Assembly (NCBI GenBank): GCA_964453055.1
Contig: CAYVOD010000087.1
Coordinates: 1-6,885, forward strand
Origin: UBA2256 sp964453055
Lineage (GTDB): Bacteria > Spirochaetota > Spirochaetia > Treponematales > Rectinemataceae
Direction: 5' to 3'
Length of the DNA stretch: 6,885 nt
The translations under genes and the position numbers were made by a program. Under the pieces are notes generated by a model. It saw nothing but the letters and a program-made list of their open reading frames with translations. It was not told the origin of the DNA and did no database searches. Each line of letters starts with the position of its first letter. Position 1 is the stretch's first letter. Shown here piece by piece: positions 1 through 6,141 of the stretch.

Positions 1-209
1 TGAGAAAGTTATTGAAGATCGAAGGCATGTCCTGCGGCCACTGCGTCATGCACGTCCGCTCCGCGCTGGAAGATGTCCCCGGCGTCAAATCCGCCAAGGT
101 CGATCTATTGGAGCGTAGCGCCATGGTGGAGGGCGAGAACCTGAACGACCAGGCCCTGCGCGCCGCCGTCGCCGAGGCGGGGTATTCGGTGAGCTCGATA
201 ATGCCCTGA
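1..209 (+). CDS. HMA-domain heavy-metal (copper) chaperone, CopZ-like; start codon cut by window edge
   Basis: A small cytosolic metal-binding protein of the heavy-metal-associated family. It carries the signature GMSCGHC, whose two cysteines (CxxC) bind Cu(I) or a similar soft metal, followed by a helix with the typical ALEDVPGV and a second half ending in AVAEAGY, giving the usual beta-alpha-beta-beta-alpha-beta pattern. The frame is open to the left edge. The first two bases are TG, in frame, followed by Arg-Lys-Leu-Leu-Lys-Ile-Glu, so the true start is very probably an NTG codon missing only its first base, giving about 69 residues, normal for a free-standing CopZ. An in-frame TTG at 12 would make the first strand too short. 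Family members pass copper to P-type ATPases or repressors; no such partner is visible here, and the metal is not proven. It converges on dnaJ. Confidence 0.85.
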   Translation, partial: RKLLKIEGMSCGHCVMHVRSALEDVPGVKSAKVDLLERSAMVEGENLNDQALRAAVAEAGYSVSSIMP

Positions 210-251
210 GCGAGGCTTAACGAGAATCTAGCTATGTAAACAGAAACTTTT

Positions 252-286
252 CGATAATGCCGGCAGCCTTGGCGCCGGCGTTATCG
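252..286. terminator. Inverted repeat between converging genes, possible bidirectional terminator
   Basis: The arms at 252-264 and 274-286 pair over 13 positions, with one G-U wobble in RNA, around a 9-nt loop. The repeat lies between the end of the copZ-like gene and the dnaJ stop codon, only one base past the latter, which is where a shared terminator is expected. Neither strand has a convincing U-tract after the stem: the plus side continues TTCATGAATT and the minus side AAAAGTTTCTGTTT. Intrinsic termination is therefore uncertain, and the stem may instead protect 3' ends. Confidence 0.55.
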
Positions 287-287
287 T

Positions 288-1424
288 TCATGAATTAGCC
301 ACTTCCGAGAGCTTCACCGTCTGGGGCTCCGTATTCTCGCCTTCCAGTTTTCGATATTCTTCAAGCAATTCTTTTCCCCGACGAGAAATCCTTGCAGGCA
401 CCTGGACGAGGACCTTGATGTAGAGGTCTCCCTTTCGCCCGCTGGAGCTAGGCACGCCCTCTTCCCGGATGCGCAAGAGTTTGCCGTGCTGGGTTCCGGC
501 GGGGACTGCGAGCTTGATCTTCTTGCCGTCCAGGGTGTTGATCACCACCTCGCCCCCCAAGGCCGCGGTGCTCATGTCGACGCGCACGGCGCAATACAGG
601 TCCTGCTCGTGGCGCTCGAAGTACTCGTGGGACCTGACATGGATGAAGACATAGAGGTCTCCGGGGGCGCCGGCGTTGGGGCCCACGTCGCCCTGGCCGG
701 GAATGGTGACCCGCTTGCCGTCCTCCACGCCGGGAGGAATGGTTACCTTGATTTTCTGCTTTTTCTTGGTGATTCCGCTGCCCGAGCAGTCGCGGCAGGG
801 CTTGTCGATCACCGAACCTTCGCCGCCGCAGGTGGGACAGGGCTGGGATATGGAGAAAAAGCCCGAGCTCCGGCGCACCTGGCCCGAGCCTTTGCAAGTG
901 CCGCATACCTTGTGGCCCGAACCGTCGGCGGAGCCCGATCCTGAGCAAGTCTTGCAGGTATCGTCCTTGGTGTAGGTAATTTCGACGCTGGTGCCGTAAA
1001 TGGCTTTCTCGAAGGGCAGCTCGATGTCGTAACGGAGATTTGAGCCCCGGCGAGGCCTGTCGGAACGTCGATCCTGGCCGAAGCCGCCGGAGTTTCCGAA
1101 AATGGATCCGAAGATCGACGAAAAGTCGCCGAAACCGCCGAAAATATCCTCGAAGTCCCTGAATACGGTGGAGTACTGTTGGCCGCCTCCGGACATACCC
1201 TCGACGCCGGCGAACCCGAACTGGTCATAGGCCTGCCGCTTCTGGTCGTCCCCCAGAACCTCGTAGGCCTCGGTGGCTTCCTTGAACTTCTCCTCGGAGC
1301 TCTTGTCTCCGGGATTCTTGTCGGGATGGTACTGAATGGCAAGCTTTCTGTACGCCCGCTTGATGTCGTCCTTAGTAGCTTCCTTCTGGAGGCCCAGGAC
1401 TTCGTAATAATCTCGCTTCGCCAC
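288..1424 (-). CDS. dnaJ: Chaperone protein DnaJ (Hsp40), type I co-chaperone
   Basis: DnaJ delivers unfolded clients to DnaK and stimulates its ATPase in the cytoplasm. All domains of a type I DnaJ are present in 378 residues. There is an N-terminal J domain with HPD at 33-35, a Gly/Phe-rich linker at about 74-117 (repeated IFG, GGFG), and a zinc-binding region with four CxxCxGxG repeats (cysteine pairs 157/160, 174/177, 196/199, 210/213). The C-terminal substrate and dimer domains follow from about 222, including a PAGTQHGKLLRI stretch. Length is normal. The start is GTG at 1422-1424, beginning MAKRDYYEVLG as in the family; a GAGGACGGA stretch lies upstream as a moderate ribosome site. It is the last gene of grpE-dnaK-dnaJ, 60 nt after dnaK, across a GC-rich hairpin. 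No separate promoter is evident, so it is probably read through from grpE. The C-terminal domain recalls spirochaete DnaJ (inference). Confidence 0.98.
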   Translation of the reverse strand: MAKRDYYEVLGLQKEATKDDIKRAYRKLAIQYHPDKNPGDKSSEEKFKEATEAYEVLGDDQKRQAYDQFGFAGVEGMSGGGQQYSTVFRDFEDIFGGFGDFSSIFGSIFGNSGGFGQDRRSDRPRRGSNLRYDIELPFEKAIYGTSVEITYTKDDTCKTCSGSGSADGSGHKVCGTCKGSGQVRRSSGFFSISQPCPTCGGEGSVIDKPCRDCSGSGITKKKQKIKVTIPPGVEDGKRVTIPGQGDVGPNAGAPGDLYVFIHVRSHEYFERHEQDLYCAVRVDMSTAALGGEVVINTLDGKKIKLAVPAGTQHGKLLRIREEGVPSSSGRKGDLYIKVLVQVPARISRRGKELLEEYRKLEGENTEPQTVKLSEVANS

Positions 1425-1446
1425 GTTATTCCGTCCTCGACTAGCG

Positions 1447-1476
1447 CCGGGCGGCCGGCTTTTTACAGCCGCCCGG
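1447..1476 (-). other. Intercistronic GC-rich hairpin between dnaK and dnaJ
   Basis: CCGGGCGGC (1447-1455) and GCCGCCCGG (1468-1476) form a perfect 9-bp all-GC stem with a 12-nt loop. It sits 8 nt after the dnaK stop codon and before the dnaJ ribosome site. On the transcribed minus strand no U-tract follows (CGCTAGTCGAGG), so it is not a standard intrinsic terminator. It could slow 3' decay of the grpE-dnaK message, mark a processing site, or lower dnaJ expression relative to dnaK. These roles are inferred; only the structure is seen. Confidence 0.6.
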
Positions 1477-1484
1477 AGCAGAAT

Positions 1485-3452
1485 TTATTTTTTGTCCTCG
1501 TCGTCGACGACCTTGTAGTCCACGTCGTCGGCATTCTTGGTATCGGGCCCGGCGCCGGAGGCGTCCTGGCCTGCCTGGCCGCTAAAGCCGCCATCCGAGC
1601 CCGGCTGGGCGCCGGGGCCGCCCTGGCCCTGGCCAGCGCCGCCCGCGCCCTGGGCATTCTTGTACAGCTCTTCGGAGAGCTTGTAGGAAGCCTGCTTGAG
1701 GGCTTCGGTCTTCTGCTTTATAGCCTCGAGGTCCGAGCCTTCCATGGCCTTCCTCAGATCCTTGACGGCGTTTTCGATCGCGTCTTTCTCGCCCGAGCCC
1801 ACCTTGTCTCCCAGCTCCTTGAGTGTCTTCTCGGTCTGGTAGATGAGAGCGTCAGCCTCGTTGCGGGCTTCGATCCGCTCGCGCTCGCGCTTGTCCTCCT
1901 CGGCATGGGCCTCGGCCTCGCGCACCATCTTGTCGATGTCCGACTCGTTGAGGCCGCTGGAGGCTTCGATGCGGATTTTCTGCTCCTTGCCCGTGCCCAG
2001 GTCCTTGGCGGAGACGTGCACGATGCCGTTGGCGTCGATGTCGAAGGTCACCTCGATCTGAGGCACGCCGCGAGGCGCCGGGGGGATGCCCACCAGGTCG
2101 AAGCGGCCCAGCGTGCGGTTCTGGCCCGCCATCTCGCGCTCGCCCTGGAGCACGTGGATGGAGACCGCTGTTTGCCCGTCGGCGGCGGTGGAGAATATCT
2201 GGCTCTTGCGGCAGGGAATGGTGGTGTTTCGGGTGATGAGCCTGGTGAACACCCCGCCCAAGGTCTCGATGCCCAGCGAGAGGGGAGTCACGTCCAGCAA
2301 CAGCACGTCCTTGACGTCGCCGCCCAGGATGCCGCCCTGGATGGCGGCGCCGATAGCCACGGCTTCGTCCGGGTTCACGCCCTTGGAGGGTTCCTTGCCG
2401 AAGATTTCCTTGACCACCTGCTGGACCTTGGGGGTGCGGGTGGAGCCGCCCACGAGGATGACTTCGTCGATTTTGTCCACCGTGAGCCCCGCGTCGGCGA
2501 TGGCCTTGCGGCAGGGTTCCTTGGTGCGCTCGAAAAGGTCTGCGCACATCTGCTCGAAGCGGGCCCTGGTGAGACTCTTGGTCAAATGCTTAGGCCCGGT
2601 CTGGTCGGCGGTGATGAAGGGCAGGTTGATCTCGGCCTGCTGGACGTTGGAGAGCTCGATCTTGGCCTTTTCCGCCGCTTCGCGCACCCGCTGGAGGGCC
2701 ATGCGGTCCTTGGAGAGATCGATGCCCGAGTCCTTCTTGAACTCGTCCACCAGCCACTGGGTGATCCTGAGGTCGAAATCGTCGCCGCCCAAGTGGGTGT
2801 CTCCGTTGGTGGACTTGACCTCGAAGACGCCTTCGCCCAGCTCGAGGATGGAAATATCGAAAGTGCCGCCGCCCAAGTCGTAGACGGCGATGGTGCGTTC
2901 CTTCTTCTGGTCCTTGTTGAAGCCGTAGGCCAGGGAGGCCGCGGTTGGCTCGTTGATGATGCGCTTGACCTCGAGGCCTGCGATTTTGCCGGCGTCCTTG
3001 GTGGCCTGGCGCTGAGCGTCGTTGAAATAGGCCGGCACGGTGATGACCGCTTCGGTGACAGGTTCGCCCAGGTAGTCCTCGGCGGTTTTCTTCATTTTCT
3101 GGAGGATGAAGGCGCTGATCTCCTGGGGACTGTACATCTTGCCCGCGATATCCACCCGGACGTCGTTGCCGTTGTCCACCACCTTGTAGGGCACCATCTT
3201 GATTTCGGTCTGGAGCTCAGCGAAGCGCCGGCCCATGAAACGCTTGATGGAATAGACGGTGTTTTCGGCGTTGGTGATCATCTGGTTCTTGGCGGGCTGA
3301 CCGACCACGCGTTCGCCCTTGGAGGTAAATCCGACAATGGAAGGGGTCGTCCGCTGGCCTTCGGAATTGGCGATGACGATTGGCTCGCCGCCCTCCATCA
3401 CGGAGACGCAGGAATTGGTCGTACCGAGGTCGATACCTATGATTCTGCCCAT
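1485..3452 (-). CDS. dnaK: Chaperone protein DnaK (Hsp70)
   Basis: ATP-driven cytoplasmic foldase that binds exposed hydrophobic segments, with DnaJ loading clients and GrpE exchanging nucleotide. At 655 residues it is full length. The nucleotide-binding domain shows phosphate loop 1 IGIDLGTTNSC (5-15), the catalytic lysine at about 70, NEPTAASLAYG (167-177), phosphate loop 2 DLGGGTFD (192-199) with Thr197 matching the E. coli autophosphorylation site, and the adenosine motif VILVGGSTRTP (331-341). The interdomain linker is DVLLLDVTPLSL (382-393). The substrate-binding beta domain runs to about 505 and the helical lid to about 600. A disordered Gly/Gln/Pro-rich tail ends in an acidic segment, DDVDYKVVDDEDKK, comparable to the acidic ends of bacterial DnaK. 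The ATG start has a strong AAGGAG site (3461-3466, complement) 8 nt upstream. It follows grpE by 30 nt and precedes dnaJ. Confidence 0.99.
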   Translation of the reverse strand: MGRIIGIDLGTTNSCVSVMEGGEPIVIANSEGQRTTPSIVGFTSKGERVVGQPAKNQMITNAENTVYSIKRFMGRRFAELQTEIKMVPYKVVDNGNDVRVDIAGKMYSPQEISAFILQKMKKTAEDYLGEPVTEAVITVPAYFNDAQRQATKDAGKIAGLEVKRIINEPTAASLAYGFNKDQKKERTIAVYDLGGGTFDISILELGEGVFEVKSTNGDTHLGGDDFDLRITQWLVDEFKKDSGIDLSKDRMALQRVREAAEKAKIELSNVQQAEINLPFITADQTGPKHLTKSLTRARFEQMCADLFERTKEPCRKAIADAGLTVDKIDEVILVGGSTRTPKVQQVVKEIFGKEPSKGVNPDEAVAIGAAIQGGILGGDVKDVLLLDVTPLSLGIETLGGVFTRLITRNTTIPCRKSQIFSTAADGQTAVSIHVLQGEREMAGQNRTLGRFDLVGIPPAPRGVPQIEVTFDIDANGIVHVSAKDLGTGKEQKIRIEASSGLNESDIDKMVREAEAHAEEDKRERERIEARNEADALIYQTEKTLKELGDKVGSGEKDAIENAVKDLRKAMEGSDLEAIKQKTEALKQASYKLSEELYKNAQGAGGAGQGQGGPGAQPGSDGGFSGQAGQDASGAGPDTKNADDVDYKVVDDEDKK

Positions 3453-3482
3453 ATAAAATTCTCCTTACTAAGACTTTCTCTA

Positions 3483-4262
3483 TCAATTTCGGCCGGCGTC
3501 GTTTTCCGGACGCTGGCCGGCCTCGGGATCGTTCCCGGGCTCGCTGGCGGACGCGGCATCCTGGTCCGCGGCCTTTTTGGCCCCGTTGGGGATCTTCACC
3601 CTTACCTTAGCCGACCGGAGCACCCGGTCGTGGTGCTTGTACCCGGGGAGATACTCCTCGGAGACAACGGTCTCCTCGACCTCTGCCGGCTCGGCGAAGA
3701 GCGCCTCGTGCATCGTCGGATCGAAGGGGCTGCCCGCGGAGTCGAATCTCTTTAAAGCATACTTATTTTCCAGCATTTGCGACAACTGCCTGTGGACGAG
3801 AACCATGCCTTCGTTGAGCGTCTCGAAGCTGTGGGCGGCGGCGGCGGCCTTCATGCCCCTGTCGAAATCGTCGAGTATGGGAATAAGATCGCTCAAGATC
3901 GAAGAAAGGGCGTACTTCTGCCCATCTTCCTTTTCCCTGAGCATGCGTTTGCGAAAATTCACTTCCTCGGCCAGCTTGCGCAAGTACTTCGCGTTAAGTT
4001 CCTCGATCTCGGCCTTGAGGGCGGCATTCTCCTTGCGGAGGGTATCCAGCTCGCCGGCGAGGCCTTGCCTGGCCGAGGATCCGGCCGCCTGATCCTGAGA
4101 ACCGTCGGATTTGGCGTCGCCCTTCGTCGGTTCCCGTACCGCCGCCTGGCCGGAATCGCCGGGGGCCTGGGGCTGCGCGAAGTCTTCTGGCCGATCCTGG
4201 GCCGCGGACGGGTTTACGTTCCTCTCCTTGGATGATTCTGAATCGTGTCTATGCTTGGACAT
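3483..4262 (-). CDS. grpE: GrpE, nucleotide exchange factor for DnaK
   Basis: GrpE is a dimeric cytoplasmic factor that opens the DnaK nucleotide cleft to release ADP; in other bacteria it also acts as a thermosensor. The protein has 259 residues, longer than the roughly 200 of E. coli GrpE. A polar, probably disordered N-terminal extension (1-65) rich in Ser, Gln, Asp and Lys precedes a long coiled-coil helix (about 69-113, with LRKENAALKAEIEELNAKYL). A second helical region follows (115-170), then the beta-wing domain carrying the family signature from FDPTMHEAL (180-188) through YLPGY and RVLRSAKVRV (213-222). A C-terminal acidic tail of about 30 residues lacks similarity to the core. The ATG at 4260-4262 has AAGG and AGGA motifs just upstream. 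It is the first gene of the grpE-dnaK-dnaJ unit, divergent from rpoN, and probably transcribed from the promoter at 4311-4339. Confidence 0.97.
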   Translation of the reverse strand: MSKHRHDSESSKERNVNPSAAQDRPEDFAQPQAPGDSGQAAVREPTKGDAKSDGSQDQAAGSSARQGLAGELDTLRKENAALKAEIEELNAKYLRKLAEEVNFRKRMLREKEDGQKYALSSILSDLIPILDDFDRGMKAAAAAHSFETLNEGMVLVHRQLSQMLENKYALKRFDSAGSPFDPTMHEALFAEPAEVEETVVSEEYLPGYKHHDRVLRSAKVRVKIPNGAKKAADQDAASASEPGNDPEAGQRPENDAGRN

Positions 4263-4272
4263 GTTCCTACCT

Positions 4273-4308
4273 TAGGGACGTGATGGATTGAGCGACAAAC
4301 GTACCCTA
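4273..4308. promoter_or_regulatory. Imperfect inverted repeat in the grpE leader, candidate operator
   Basis: TAGGGACG (4273-4280) and CGTACCCTA (4300-4308) are complementary except for one extra base, separated by 19 nt. The repeat spans the predicted transcription start (about 4304) and 5' leader of grpE, the position where heat-shock operators such as CIRCE usually lie. It does not match the CIRCE sequence TTAGCACTC-N9-GAGTGCTAA in sequence or spacing. Its function is unknown; it could be an operator, an RNA hairpin or chance. Confidence 0.3.
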
Positions 4309-4310
4309 GT

Positions 4311-4339
4311 AACATAATAATGCCGGCCTCGAACGTCAA
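4311..4339 (-). promoter_or_regulatory. Predicted sigma-70-type promoter for grpE-dnaK-dnaJ
   Basis: On the minus strand, TTGACG (4334-4339, complement) and TATGTT (4311-4316, complement) are separated by 17 nt. This gives 5 of 6 and 4 of 6 matches to the vegetative consensus at the ideal spacing. Transcription would start near 4304, leaving a leader of about 40 nt before the grpE ATG. No sigma-54-type GG-N10-GC element was found at a suitable place on this strand. Confidence 0.55.
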
Positions 4340-4347
4340 TATTGCCA

Positions 4348-4375
4348 TTGACTTTACCGGATTCTACCTTACCAT
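4348..4375 (+). promoter_or_regulatory. Possible sigma-70-type promoter for rpoN-hpf
   Basis: TTGACT (4348-4353) is followed after 16 nt by TACCAT (4370-4375), a 5 of 6 and 4 of 6 match. The -35 element lies 8 bp from the oppositely directed -35 box of the grpE promoter. The predicted start, near 4382, is almost at the rpoN reading frame. That would fit a very short leader containing only the AAGGAG site if translation begins at TTG 4396. The -10 match is weak. Confidence 0.35.
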
Positions 4376-4383
4376 TGCAGATG

Positions 4384-4389
4384 AAGGAG
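4384..4389 (+). promoter_or_regulatory. Ribosome binding site deciding the rpoN start (TTG 4396)
   Basis: AAGGAG lies 6 nt before the in-frame TTG at 4396-4398, an ideal Shine-Dalgarno arrangement. The alternative ATG at 4381 lies upstream of this motif and is preceded by CTACCTTACCATTGCAG, which has no purine-rich site. The ribosome site therefore favours TTG as the initiator. Confidence 0.6.
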
Positions 4390-4395
4390 TCTTCA

Positions 4396-5781
4396 TTGCA
4401 GGCGCAGAGACCGGCCCTGGTGGCCGAACAACGACAAAAGCTCAACCCCAGGATGCTGCAATCCATCAAGATTCTAGCCATGCCGGTTGCCGAGCTGACC
4501 GAGGAAATCCGCGGCGAGCTTGAGGCGAATCCCGCCCTCGAGGTGCTGGACGACAGGTCTGAGCTGTCGCTGGAATCCTACGCCGAAGCCAAGATCGACG
4601 ACTCCGGGGAAGATTGGGGGGATGGAACGGAGGATTACTCCTACCGCCGGACCGAATCGGACGATGACGCCAAGCACAAGTTTTTGGAGGGCGCCATCGC
4701 CTTGCCCGAAAGCCTTCAGGATCACCTGCTGGCCCAGCTTCGAATGCTCTCCCTGCCTCCGGCTATCCGCGGCATCGGGGAGCGGCTCATCCAGAACCTG
4801 GACGAGGACGGCTTTCACCGAAGCCCGCCGGAGGAGCTCTGCCCCGCCTGCCAGCCCGAGGACCTGGAGCAGGCCATGGAGGTAGTGCGCGGCCTGGACC
4901 CGAACGGGACCTGCACCAAGGATTACAGGGAAAGCCTCCTGGTCCAGGCCGCGCTGGATCCCGGGGCGCCCGAAGGCGTCATCGAGATAATGACCGCCCA
5001 CCTGGACAAGCTCGAGAAGGGCAAGCACGCCGAGATCCGACGCAGCCTCAAGATGAAGGACCCGCAGATCGAGGAAATCCTCGCCTACATAAAAACCCTT
5101 TCCCCCTTTCCCGGGCGCGCGTTTTCCACGGAAAAGACTAGATATGTCGTTCCGGACTTGGCGATCCGGGTGGAAAATGACGAATTTGTGATAGAGCTCA
5201 ACGACGAAGTGATACCCCTTCTGGGAATCAACCCCTTTTTCTCGGAGCTTTCATCCAAAAAGGGCGGTTCCCGCGACAAGGATACGGTATCTTTCGTAAA
5301 GGAGAACATCGAGCGGGCGAAGTTTTTCATCGGTTCGCTGCAGCAGCGCAGCCAGACTTTGCTGAAGGTGGCCAAGGTCATCGCCAAGTTCCAGGCCCGG
5401 TTTTTCGTGGAAGGGCCGCAGGCGATGCAGCCGCTCACCCTGAGGGATGTCGCGGACGAAGTGGGAGTGCACGAGACGACGGTATCCAGGATAGCCAACG
5501 GCAAATACGTCCAGACCGAATGGGGAATACTGGAGCTCCGGCGTTTTTTCACCAATCCCGTGTCGTCCACCTCGGCGAGCGCGGTGCAGCATTCCAAGGA
5601 GAGCGTCAAAGCCACGCTCAGGGAGATCCTGGAAAGAGAGGACGGGGACAAGCCCGCCTATTCCGACAGGGAGCTTGTGGATATTCTCGCCGAACGGGGC
5701 ATCAAGATCGCCCGCCGTACGGTGACGAAATATCGCGGCGAGCTGGATATGGATTCGTCCTTCAGCCGCCGGAAGTATTGA
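4396..5781 (+). CDS. rpoN: RNA polymerase sigma-54 factor RpoN
   Basis: Alternative sigma factor that directs core polymerase to -24/-12 promoters and needs AAA+ enhancer-binding activators to melt DNA. From TTG 4396 it has 461 residues; ATG 4381 would add five. Region I is recognisable in QKLNPRMLQSIKIL (14-27) and ANPALEVL (44-51). An acidic, Asp/Glu-rich region II covers about 52-95. The core-binding domain (about 100-300) includes the conserved GLDPNG and ESLLVQ stretches. The C-terminal part has FFIGSLQQRSQTLLKVA (310-326), a helix-turn-helix DVADEVGVHETTVSRIANGKY (351-371) followed by GILELRRFF, and the RpoN box ARRTVTKYRG (439-448) that contacts the -24 element. The usual P-R-G after the helix-turn-helix reads E-W-G here. 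It is divergent from grpE and is followed 44 nt later by hpf, a pairing common in many bacteria. Confidence 0.95.
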   Translation: MQAQRPALVAEQRQKLNPRMLQSIKILAMPVAELTEEIRGELEANPALEVLDDRSELSLESYAEAKIDDSGEDWGDGTEDYSYRRTESDDDAKHKFLEGAIALPESLQDHLLAQLRMLSLPPAIRGIGERLIQNLDEDGFHRSPPEELCPACQPEDLEQAMEVVRGLDPNGTCTKDYRESLLVQAALDPGAPEGVIEIMTAHLDKLEKGKHAEIRRSLKMKDPQIEEILAYIKTLSPFPGRAFSTEKTRYVVPDLAIRVENDEFVIELNDEVIPLLGINPFFSELSSKKGGSRDKDTVSFVKENIERAKFFIGSLQQRSQTLLKVAKVIAKFQARFFVEGPQAMQPLTLRDVADEVGVHETTVSRIANGKYVQTEWGILELRRFFTNPVSSTSASAVQHSKESVKATLREILEREDGDKPAYSDRELVDILAERGIKIARRTVTKYRGELDMDSSFSRRKY

Positions 5782-5784
5782 TCG

Positions 5785-5805
5785 GCGCGGGCCTAAGGCC
5801 CGCGC
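5785..5805 (+). other. GC-rich palindromic hairpin between rpoN and hpf
   Basis: GCGCGGGCC (5785-5793) and GGCCCGCGC (5797-5805) form a perfect 9-bp stem around a TAA loop. It starts 4 nt after the rpoN stop and ends 8 nt before the AAGGAGG site of hpf. No U-tract follows, so simple termination is unlikely. It may stabilise or process the message, or belong to a dispersed palindromic repeat family; the latter cannot be judged from one copy. Confidence 0.6.
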
Positions 5806-5825
5806 AATCGCTCAAGGAGGCGCAC

Positions 5826-6119
5826 ATGAATATCGACGTTCGTTCCGTACATTTCGACCTCAGCGAGGAAAGCAAGCAGTATCTGGCAACAAAAATTGAG
5901 AGGATCGGGTACGCGAAGGACATGATCGTCGATCTTCTGTTCGTTTTCACCAAGGATTCCAAAAACTATAAACTGGAAGTCACCACGAATTTCCGCTGGG
6001 GCTTGCAGGCCCACCTTCAGGAAAATTCATTCGAGATCAATCCGGGGATAGACGCGCTGATCGAGAAACTGGATCAGAAAATCGCCAAGGAAAAACAGAA
6101 AATCCAGAGCAAGAAGTAA
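5826..6119 (+). CDS. hpf: Ribosome hibernation promoting factor, short form (HPF/YfiA/RaiA family)
   Basis: A small cytoplasmic protein that binds the decoding region of the 30S subunit and silences ribosomes in stationary phase or starvation. It has 97 residues, matching the short HPF form (E. coli HPF 95 residues), and lacks the C-terminal dimerisation domain of long HPF. Visible features are the first strand MNIDVRSVHFDLSEESKQYL, where the family usually has a receptor-like R-x-x-x-F/V-x-x-S/T start; a central strand region with NFRWG (55-59); and the conserved final helix GIDALIEKLDQKIAKEK (74-90) rich in lysine. The ATG at 5826 has a very strong AAGGAGG (5814-5820) five bases upstream; the open frame continues farther upstream inside rpoN but that part is not real. 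It is the second gene of the rpoN-hpf unit and ends before a strong terminator. The NFRWG sequence recalls spirochaete homologues (inference). Confidence 0.9.
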   Translation: MNIDVRSVHFDLSEESKQYLATKIERIGYAKDMIVDLLFVFTKDSKNYKLEVTTNFRWGLQAHLQENSFEINPGIDALIEKLDQKIAKEKQKIQSKK

Positions 6120-6141
6120 TCGGTCCTCGAAACTCGCCGGC

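Noticed and set aside
254..264. ATAATGCCGGC also occurs at 4317-4327, suggesting a shared element
   Set aside because: A few 11-base matches are expected by chance in a window of this size. The second copy is not part of an inverted repeat and lies in the promoter spacer.
1179..3755. A very long open frame of 858 codons on the plus strand, antisense to dnaJ, dnaK and grpE
   Set aside because: The opposite strand encodes three unmistakable chaperones. Long antisense frames over GC-rich hsp70 genes are a known by-product of codon bias. The translation is low-complexity (Leu, Gly, Ala, Val, Asp, His) with no family resemblance, and it crosses gene boundaries without a ribosome site.
4342..4395. 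Extension of rpoN upstream to TTG 4342
   Set aside because: It would add 18 residues with no similarity to sigma-54 region I, has no ribosome site, and overlaps the predicted promoter elements.
4263..4395. Search for CIRCE, sigma-32-like or sigma-54 (GG-N10-GC) elements
   Set aside because: No convincing match. TGGCA followed by TTGAC on the minus strand has the wrong spacing for a -24/-12 promoter.
4373..4401. CATTGCAG repeated at 4373-4380 and 4394-4401
   Set aside because: Only two 8-base copies 21 bp apart, the second inside coding sequence. This is likely chance and there is no further periodicity.
5520..5825. Upstream extension of the hpf frame into rpoN
   Set aside because: The frame is open by chance inside rpoN. 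The strong AAGGAGG before ATG 5826 and the family N-terminus MNIDVR fix the start.
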